35,295 bases of DNA from Streptomyces sp. UNOB3_S3 (GTDB lineage Bacteria > Actinomycetota > Actinomycetes > Streptomycetales > Streptomycetaceae): the NCBI RefSeq assembly GCF_020740895.1, contig NZ_JAILXP010000022.1, positions 1 through 35,295 on the forward strand. The letters are read 5' to 3'. A model generated the notes under the pieces. The model saw only the letters and a program-made list of their open reading frames with translations. It searched no databases and was not told the origin of the DNA. A program made the translations under genes and the position numbers. Of the stretch, positions 29,557-35,295 are shown piece after piece. Numbering within the stretch: position 1 is the first letter of the stretch; every line of letters starts with the position of its first letter.

Positions 29557-32500
29557 ATGCGTGTGCTCTGCCTGAGCGTACTGCCGGTCGCATTCCTGGT
29601 TGGACTACTTGGAACCAACCCAGCCGCAGCTGAGGATGCCAGCACTACGGCAGACCGGAGCCGCGCAGTGGCGTTGTGGGCTGAAGGCGGGCCTGAGGTC
29701 AAGGCCGCAGCTGAACTAGCCCTTACCGGATCCGCAGAGGACATCCGTCGCTTTCTGACGCACGACGCGGACCTTGCTTCATTCGCAGATGACCGCGTGT
29801 CTGCGGCACGGATGGCCTCACTTGCAGGGCCGAACCTTCGATCCGCCATCCAGGCTGTGCTGAACAAGGGTTCCGCTGAGGAACTCCGCACGTTCTTGAA
29901 CAACGGCTGGAAGGATCCGCTGGAGGCCGACCAGCGCATCCAGGTCGCGCAGGCGGCCGATGGCGGTGGCCCGGCCATGAAGGAAGCCGCCAAGGCCGCA
30001 CTTAGCGGATCTGTTGACGATCTCGAGAAGTTCCTCGAGGACACCCAGTTCACCGCGCGTGAGGCCGATGAGCGGATGCGTGCGGCGCAGCTGTTCGACG
30101 GCGGTGGGCCAGCGACGAAAGAGGCCGCTAAGGTCGCACTAAAGGGCTCGGCGCTTGATGTCCGCGAGTTCCTCAACGTCGGCCAGTATGTGGCACGTTC
30201 ACGTGACAAGGAGCGAGCTTCCGTAGCGGAACTGGCACAGCAGGCAGAGGATGCCGGACTGGTCGCCAAGCGCCAGACAGACGCCGCTAAGGAGGCCTCT
30301 GACCGTGCGGTGAAGGCATCCGAGCTCGCAAAACAGGACGCACAGCGGGCTGTTGAAGAGACGCGGGCCGCCGGTAGCGATTCTGCTCGGGCCGCATCGG
30401 CAGCACGAAAAGCTGCGCGCGCGGCGCAGGGCGCTGCAGCTGCTGCGGAGACCGCCATCAATGCCGCTCAGGCCGCCAATTACGCAGCTCGGATGGCCTC
30501 GGAGGCTGCGGCGAATGCCGCCGCGGCGGCTGCTGGCGCAGCCGAGGCCGCTGCTCGTGCGCAGAGTGCCGCGGCGAACGCGGCAGTTGATGCCGCGGGG
30601 GCTGAGGTAGCGCGTGAGGCGGCCGAGAATGCCCAGGTCGCGGCGGATGCTGCGCAAAAGTCGGGAGAGGCTGCGAAGCAGGTTGCGATTGCTGCTCGCG
30701 CTGCCCAAGACGCGGCCGGTGCCGCTGCCAGTGCGAGTGCTGAAGCCGACATTGCTGCCGGTGCTGCGGACGAGGCCGGTGCACTGGCAGGCGAAGCCAG
30801 CGCCGAAGCTGGCCGCGCACGTCAGTGGGCCACCACGGCTCGCGCACGTGCCGCGGAATCGGCGCGTGCGGCACGCAGGGCCCAGGCACTTGCGGGCGAG
30901 GCTGCCGCTGCTGCAGACACAGCAGCCGAGGCGGCGAGTTCGGCAGCACGGCATGCCCGCAATGCGGCGAAGGCGGCGGAGGATGCCGCCAAGCATGCCG
31001 GCGAATCCGTCACGGCAGCCAAGCAGTCGAACGACCACGCCGCGGCTGCCAAGGAGGCAGCGGACGCAGCCAGTGATGCGGTAGCCAAGGCTAAGAACAT
31101 CTTCGCTGTCGCGCGCAAGGTCGAAGAAGAGGAGCTGAAGTCCCGTACGGCCATTCGGGTCGCACAGGCCCGGGCCCTGCGGTTTGAGGATGAGCGCCAA
31201 AAGGCCGACCTTGGCACCGCGGCCAAGGAACGCAAGGCCCTCGACGAGGAAGCAGCCCGTCTGCTGGCCGAAGCAACAAAGCCTGGGGCTGAAACCAAGG
31301 ACATCGCTGTCAAGGGCCGCAAGGTCGCCATGCAGGCGTTGAAGACCCGGGGGCCCTGGAGCCAAGTTGCTGCCAAGCGTGCGCTTTCCAGTTCTGACGA
31401 CACCGTCGTTGAGTACGTCCGCATCCACTGGCAGGAAGCATCACTGGAGGACGAGCGTGAGACCGTTCGCCTGCTCGCTGCCGAGAGCCGCCTCGAGACA
31501 GTGAAGAAGGCTGCTGAGGAAGCACTCAAGGGAGACGCAAAGACAATCTCCGAGTTCCTCCGCAGTGGTCAGCACGAAGCCGCACTGGGCGACTACCGTA
31601 TCCGTGTCGCTCAGATCAACGACGGTGGCGGTCAGGAGGTCAGGAAGGCGGCTCGTGCCGCGATAAGGGACGGATCCGTCGACAAGCTGCGCGAGTTTCT
31701 GAACACCACCCAGTACACCGCGCGCGAAGCCGACGAGCGTCAGCAGGCCGCTCAGCTCTACGACAAGGGTGGATCCGAGACCAAATCCGCTGCCAAGGTC
31801 GCCCTGGAGAGCCCCCCGGAGCTACTGCACGAATTCATCCGAGTCGGCCAGTACGCCACAGCGCGTCTGGATCACCTTACGGCGACCCACGTTGCGTCTG
31901 TTCAGCAGCTGATCTCTCAAGCCGCTGCTACTGCAGCCCTCGCACAGAAAAATGCGGCCGAAGCCGCCACCGTCGCTGCCAAGGCGAATAAGGCAGCCCA
32001 GGAAGCCGTCGATGCCGCCAACCGCGCCATAGCCGCAGCCGGGGAAGCTGGAAAATACGCCGACCAGGCAATCGAGTACGCCAAGCAAGCCGCAGCTTCT
32101 GCAGAGCAGGCAGCAGCGTCTGCACAGGCCGCAACGAATGCTGCAACAGCAGCAGCAAATGACGCCCAGGCTGCAGAGGTCTACGCTACCCGCGCTGAGA
32201 CCTCAGCCGCATGGGCAAGCCAATCAGCCGACGAAGCAAGCACTGCGGCCTCCTGGGCTCAGTCGTCTGCTGAAAAAGCCCACCAGGACGCCGCAGCTGC
32301 TGAATCTGCTCGGCAAGCCACCAAAAGCAGATTTTACGAGTTGGTCTACGACGAGTACCTGACCGAACTCGTCCAGGAAGCCCAACGGGATCTCAGCGAC
32401 CAGCAGCAAGCCACTACTAAGGCCATCCAGGATTCACTTCTTCCTATTTACATAGAGGAACAGGCGCGAGGCGAGGAAGAAAAGCAATGCGCAAAGTGGG

Positions 32501-33522
32501 ATCCACGCTGCTACGACGGACTTTTCGGCGGAGTGCTCGATCTCGTTGGCGCCAAAGACGGAGCTGAGTGCCTCCTTGATGGCAAGCTAATCAACTGCGC
32601 CATGGTACTCCCCTGGGGAAAACTCATCAAGGGCGGCAAGTACGTCTACAAGGGTGAAAAATTCCTCAAGCGGAAGAATGCAGAAAAGCTCGCAAAGAAA
32701 CCTCGGAAGAATCGCTCCGGCTGTAACTGCTTCCTGGCTGGCACCAAAGTCCTCATGGCTGATCACTCAGCGAAGAATATTGAGGAAGTCAAGCAAGGCG
32801 ACAGCGTTCTAGCCACTGATCCGCTTACAGGCACGACGGCATCTCGAAAAGTTTCTCGCCAAATCGTCACCGAAAACGATAAGCACTTCAACGAACTGAC
32901 GATCTCCACCTCTGGCGGACCGAAGAAACTAACGGCGACGTTCGAGCATCCGTTCTGGAGCCCCTCCCTGCGGGTCTGGGTGGCGGCTAGAAATTTGAAG
33001 CCCGGCGCGACACTACTCAGCGACAATGGGGCCGTAGTCCAGGTAGAGGGAAATCGAGCATTCGACCAGCGTGCCCGCACCTATAACCTCACGGTCGACG
33101 ACCTCCACACGTACTATGTACTGGCAGGCCAGACATCCATCTTGGTCCACAATAGCGATGACGACCCTCGATCTTTCGGGAACCGAATCCCCGAAGACAA
33201 GCCTGAGTGGTTCAAGCCGATCGCCCCAGGTACCGCATTGTCTCGATCAGGAAATTACTCTTATGTGGTACTGGGAAGCGGGGAGCTTGTAATCGGAAAA
33301 AGAACAGCAGGCCACGTAAGTCTCGCCAAGGGCGGGGAAGTGCTGGCTGCTGGCGAGTTTAAGACGAAGGGGGGTGAGGTTGTATACATTGACAATAAAT
33401 CCGGGCACTATAGACCTTACGGAAAAAACGCACAAAATGCAGCCGTTGACGCATTCAACAAGAATGGACTCAAGGCCGATGGGAAATACTTCGCCGCATG
33501 GGAAAAGCCCATCTGCCCCTAA
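29557..33522 (+). CDS. Secreted polymorphic toxin: ALF repeats, Ala-rich helices, Hint domain, C-terminal toxin tip
   Basis: A 1321-residue protein. Signal peptide at 1-25 (MRVLCLSVLPVAF...NPAAA). ALF repeats occupy about 45-218 and 602-768, with repeated units such as EADERMRAAQLFDGGGP and LREFLN. Ala-rich coiled-coil regions occupy about 222-518 and 771-922. A hydrophobic pretoxin linker (922-1057) is followed by a Hint domain at 1058-1199: CFLAGTKVLM, then EHPFW, YNLTVDDLHTYYVL and the terminal VHN. The 122-residue tip (1200-1321) has an SGHYRP motif (His1284) and should be released by Hint cleavage. The target is unknown. Starts at 29506 (GTG) or 29431 are alternatives. The small gene overlapping its 3' end is the likely immunity gene. 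Confidence 0.9.
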   Translation: MRVLCLSVLPVAFLVGLLGTNPAAAEDASTTADRSRAVALWAEGGPEVKAAAELALTGSAEDIRRFLTHDADLASFADDRVSAARMASLAGPNLRSAIQAVLNKGSAEELRTFLNNGWKDPLEADQRIQVAQAADGGGPAMKEAAKAALSGSVDDLEKFLEDTQFTAREADERMRAAQLFDGGGPATKEAAKVALKGSALDVREFLNVGQYVARSRDKERASVAELAQQAEDAGLVAKRQTDAAKEASDRAVKASELAKQDAQRAVEETRAAGSDSARAASAARKAARAAQGAAAAAETAINAAQAANYAARMASEAAANAAAAAAGAAEAAARAQSAAANAAVDAAGAEVAREAAENAQVAADAAQKSGEAAKQVAIAARAAQDAAGAAASASAEADIAAGAADEAGALAGEASAEAGRARQWATTARARAAESARAARRAQALAGEAAAAADTAAEAASSAARHARNAAKAAEDAAKHAGESVTAAKQSNDHAAAAKEAADAASDAVAKAKNIFAVARKVEEEELKSRTAIRVAQARALRFEDERQKADLGTAAKERKALDEEAARLLAEATKPGAETKDIAVKGRKVAMQALKTRGPWSQVAAKRALSSSDDTVVEYVRIHWQEASLEDERETVRLLAAESRLETVKKAAEEALKGDAKTISEFLRSGQHEAALGDYRIRVAQINDGGGQEVRKAARAAIRDGSVDKLREFLNTTQYTAREADERQQAAQLYDKGGSETKSAAKVALESPPELLHEFIRVGQYATARLDHLTATHVASVQQLISQAAATAALAQKNAAEAATVAAKANKAAQEAVDAANRAIAAAGEAGKYADQAIEYAKQAAASAEQAAASAQAATNAATAAANDAQAAEVYATRAETSAAWASQSADEASTAASWAQSSAEKAHQDAAAAESARQATKSRFYELVYDEYLTELVQEAQRDLSDQQQATTKAIQDSLLPIYIEEQARGEEEKQCAKWDPRCYDGLFGGVLDLVGAKDGAECLLDGKLINCAMVLPWGKLIKGGKYVYKGEKFLKRKNAEKLAKKPRKNRSGCNCFLAGTKVLMADHSAKNIEEVKQGDSVLATDPLTGTTASRKVSRQIVTENDKHFNELTISTSGGPKKLTATFEHPFWSPSLRVWVAARNLKPGATLLSDNGAVVQVEGNRAFDQRARTYNLTVDDLHTYYVLAGQTSILVHNSDDDPRSFGNRIPEDKPEWFKPIAPGTALSRSGNYSYVVLGSGELVIGKRTAGHVSLAKGGEVLAAGEFKTKGGEVVYIDNKSGHYRPYGKNAQNAAVDAFNKNGLKADGKYFAAWEKPICP

Positions 33523-33886
33523 TCCCATTGCAGAATTTCAGGCAGTCACCCAGGACGCCTTGGATCACGCCGATAGCTCGTGCGGGGCTGAGACCCTTGA
33601 ACCTTATCTGGTTCGAGCGCTCACAATCTTGCAGCGAAATCTAGATTTGAGGCCACAATTCGAGAACGAGCTCATTTCTCTGATTGACCCCATCAAAGAA
33701 GGGGTCGTCGAATTGATCTCATTCGTCATGCATGAGCTACGGTGGCCAAAGATCGAGGAAGCGATTAGAGACAAGATGCGCGACCCCGAGAGAAACGTCA
33801 GCGACTTTCGCCACTATGAAGCGATGCTGGACGGATTCTCCGATTCATGGAGGGATCGCGACCTCTACGTAAGGTTCGATCGATAG
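33479..33886 (+). CDS. Probable immunity protein for the toxin tip
   Basis: A 135-residue soluble, helical, acidic protein without a signal peptide, not recognised by family. It overlaps the toxin gene by 44 bases in another reading frame, and its place directly after a Hint-toxin tip is the standard position for an immunity gene. Recognisable stretches are FENELISLIDPIKEGVVELI and FRHYEAMLDGFSDSWRDRD. The ATG at 33479 has only a weak AAGG upstream; an open frame extends back to 33374. GC content is lower than in the core genes, as in the toxin tip. Confidence 0.75.
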   Translation: MGNTSPHGKSPSAPNPIAEFQAVTQDALDHADSSCGAETLEPYLVRALTILQRNLDLRPQFENELISLIDPIKEGVVELISFVMHELRWPKIEEAIRDKMRDPERNVSDFRHYEAMLDGFSDSWRDRDLYVRFDR

Positions 33887-33895
33887 GTCACAACC

Positions 33896-33932
33896 CTGTA
33901 GCCCCACCAAAGATCAACTGGTGGGGCTACAG
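33896..33932 (+). terminator. Rho-independent terminator after the immunity gene
   Basis: A perfect inverted repeat with 14-bp arms (33896-33909 and 33919-33932) and a 9-base loop, followed by AATTTTCT. It starts 10 bases after the immunity stop codon and ends the toxin-immunity transcript. Confidence 0.9.
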
Positions 33933-34056
33933 AATTTTCTGGGACCAGCCAGCGAACAAGTTCGGCGTCTAATATTCACTCAAGTACTGAACTTGATCAG
34001 GTGATGTCGGCACTTTTCGTCTGACGGTGGCCGGTGGCCTCCGGTAGCTGTGGGGC

Positions 34057-34596
34057 GTGAGATACGCGCAGGGCGGCGGGTTGACCGACGCTGGGAGGGG
34101 CGCGCGGGAGCGGATCCGGCTGGAGGCCGTGGAACGCTTCGGGCGCGGGGAGAAGAACCGGGAGATCGCGGCTGCGCTGCGGGTGAGCGAGCGGTCGGTG
34201 GAGCGGTGGCGCCGGGCCTGGCGCGAACGCGGCGAGGCCGGGGTCCTGACGAAGGGATCGCCCGGCCGCCCGAGACTCGGCCCGAGGCAGATCGCCAGGC
34301 TGGAACGGGAATTGGAGCGTGGTCCACTCGCTCACGGCTGGGCGGACCAGCGGTGGACGCTGGCACGGGTGAAGACGCTGATCGGACGGCTGTTCCATGT
34401 CTCGTACACGGTCGAGGGCACCTGGCGCTTGCTGAAGCGGCACGGCTGGTCGTGGCAGCAGCCCGCACGACGGGCGATCGAGCGCGACGAGGAAGCAGTG
34501 GAGCTGTGGGAGAAGGAGGTCTGGCCGCGGGTAAGAGCGCCGCGGCGGCGTGCGACGGCTGGATCGTCTTCGAGGACGAGGCCGGCCAGTCGATGA
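34057..34596 (+). CDS. IS630 transposase, N-terminal helix-turn-helix part (orfA)
   Basis: A 179-residue frame. The first 60 residues form a helix-turn-helix (KNREIAAALRVSERSVERWR), followed by a second winged-helix region (WTLARVKTLIGRLFHVSYTV). The frame runs off into Arg/Ser-rich sequence (RAPRRRATAGSSSRTR) near 34531, the point where the homologous protein continues in the -1 frame. The GTG at 34057 follows a GGGG tract. Alone it lacks the catalytic domain. Confidence 0.82.
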   Translation: MRYAQGGGLTDAGRGARERIRLEAVERFGRGEKNREIAAALRVSERSVERWRRAWRERGEAGVLTKGSPGRPRLGPRQIARLERELERGPLAHGWADQRWTLARVKTLIGRLFHVSYTVEGTWRLLKRHGWSWQQPARRAIERDEEAVELWEKEVWPRVRAPRRRATAGSSSRTRPASR

Positions 34597-35120
34597 CGCC
34601 GCCGCGCGCCAGGACCTGGGGCCGCATCGGCCGCACCCCGGTCGTGCGGGTGCGGGGCCGGGGCTCAGGACGGGTGTCGATGGCGGGTATGGCCTGCTAC
34701 AAGCCGGGCGAGCGGTCCCGGATGTTCTACGCGGTCCGCGAGTACAGCGGCCGCAAGGACCAGCCGAAGGGGTTCGGCTGGCGCGACTTACGCGACCTGC
34801 TCATCCGGGCCCGTATCCAGCTCGCCGGCCCGATCGTGCTGGTCTGGGACAACGTCCGCATCCACCTGACCGCCCCGCTGCGGGAGTTCATCGCCGCGAA
34901 CGCCGACTGGCTCACCGTCTTCCAGCTGCCCTCGTACTCACCGGATCTCAACCCGCAGGAGGGCATCTGGTCGCTGGTCAAGCGCGACATCGGCAACCTC
35001 GCCGCAGCCGACCTGGCACAGATCACCCGGGCGGTGAAGCACCGGCTCAAGCAGATCCAGTACCGCCCGGACCTGGTCGACGGCTGCCTCGCTGGCACCG
35101 GCCTGGCCATGGACGGCTGA
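34533..35120 (+). CDS. IS630 transposase, DDE catalytic part (orfB), reached by -1 frameshift
   Basis: About 195 residues of the catalytic domain. The catalytic acids are visible: Asp in WIVFEDEAGQ, Asp in IVLVWDNVRIH and Glu in PDLNPQEGIW. No start codon lies in a suitable place before the first Asp, so it must be translated as a fusion with orfA by a -1 shift near 34531; otherwise the element is inactive. Two-frame transposases are common among Streptomyces IS630 elements. The slippery sequence is not obvious. Confidence 0.8.
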   Translation, partial: KSAAAACDGWIVFEDEAGQSMTPPRARTWGRIGRTPVVRVRGRGSGRVSMAGMACYKPGERSRMFYAVREYSGRKDQPKGFGWRDLRDLLIRARIQLAGPIVLVWDNVRIHLTAPLREFIAANADWLTVFQLPSYSPDLNPQEGIWSLVKRDIGNLAAADLAQITRAVKHRLKQIQYRPDLVDGCLAGTGLAMDG

Positions 35121-35147
35121 CCGACATCACGAATTCAAGATCAGTAG

Positions 35148-35295
35148 AGGGTGTCTGAGAAGTCCCGTTGTCCTCCGTCATCCAATCGAGGCGTTTGACA
35201 GCGAACCCAGCCGTCCCGGCTTTCTTGCCAGCGAACCTAGTCGCGCGAGGTGAGCGCGCTGGGGGTGCTGGGTGGCCGTACCGATCGGGGTGGAT
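35148..35295. other. Sequence right of the IS630 element, possible end of another IS
   Basis: The stretch starts GAGGGTGTCTGAGAAGTCCC, which resembles the terminal repeat of transposons common in Streptomyces (IS5-like). It also has two CAGCGAACC(C/T)AG copies about 40 bases apart. No gene is complete. The identity is uncertain without the downstream sequence. Confidence 0.35.

Larger units (their letters stand above)
33985..35147. mobile_element. IS630-family insertion sequence with TA target duplication
   Basis: The element proper runs 33987-35145, about 1.16 kb, bounded by TA on both sides (33985-33986 and 35146-35147), the IS630 target duplication. The terminal inverted repeats are 24 bp and match at 19 positions: the left end begins CTGAACTTGATCAG and the right end closes CAAGATCAG, with the inner 10 bases (GTGATGTCGG) identical. 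It inserted about 50 bases past the terminator of the toxin-immunity unit. Confidence 0.88.

Noticed and set aside
30199..31428. 409-codon minus-strand open frame opposite the toxin stalk
   Set aside because: Arises from the Ala-rich coding sequence read on the other strand; Ser/Arg/Gly/Leu-rich and without domains.
15174..35295. A second copy of the tRNA-Pro 3' end as attR
   Set aside because: I scanned the intergenic regions to the right of the element and found no segment matching the T arm and acceptor end.
1..35295. CRISPR arrays or cas genes
   Set aside because: The only tandem repeats are short units without spacers, and no Cas motifs are present.

Overview
The window is high-GC actinobacterial DNA with Streptomyces codon use and gene order. 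It falls into three parts: a conserved core chromosomal block (about 1-15,190), an integrated conjugative-element backbone inserted at a proline tRNA gene (about 15,190-25,900), and an accessory region with a polymorphic-toxin locus, ending in an insertion sequence (about 25,900-35,295).

Core block. In order it holds a MarP-type membrane serine protease, a CoA-pyrophosphatase-type Nudix hydrolase, endonuclease III, Crp, and a leftward operon of four genes (DUF4177, RidA, a NUDT19-like Nudix protein and a metallo-beta-lactamase-fold hydrolase). These are followed by two ArsA/Get3-like ATPases, the WhiB-like regulator WblA, a class A penicillin-binding protein, a YqeY-domain protein, a metallophosphoesterase and a Pr6Pr-type membrane protein. 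From memory, the order matches the Mycobacterium tuberculosis Rv3671c-Rv3683 neighbourhood and the S. coelicolor crp-wblA region, which supports the gene identities. A tRNA-Pro(CGG) gene closes the block.

Integrated element. Next to the tRNA 3' end, a leftward series runs int, xis, four small genes, an FtsK/TraB translocase and a small membrane protein. It faces a rightward KorSA-like GntR repressor with three near-identical operator repeats upstream. This is the layout of an actinomycete integrative and conjugative element (AICE) of the pSAM2 type. I see no replication initiator and no second att copy in the window. Three features stand out: the integrase carries an embedded LacI-type helix-turn-helix, the DNA beside the traB 3' end is packed with CTAG tetranucleotides and contains a perfect 34-bp palindrome, and the cargo includes a glycosyltransferase, two further GntR regulators (one with two matching operator palindromes) and small proteins including a Cys-rich one.

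Toxin region. After an FkbM-type methyltransferase there is a divergent locus. Leftward lie a small secreted protein and a secreted trypsin-like protein fused to FG-GAP repeats, whose catalytic His and Ser positions are Ser and Thr. Rightward lies a very large secreted protein with ALF repeats, Ala-rich helices, a Hint autoprocessing domain and a short C-terminal toxin-like tip, overlapped by a small probable immunity gene. GC content falls visibly in the tip and immunity genes. A complete IS630-family element with TA duplications and a frameshifted transposase follows directly. The best candidate for an undescribed system is the toxin, immunity, pseudo-trypsin and small secreted protein set; the integrase with the LacI-type insert is second.
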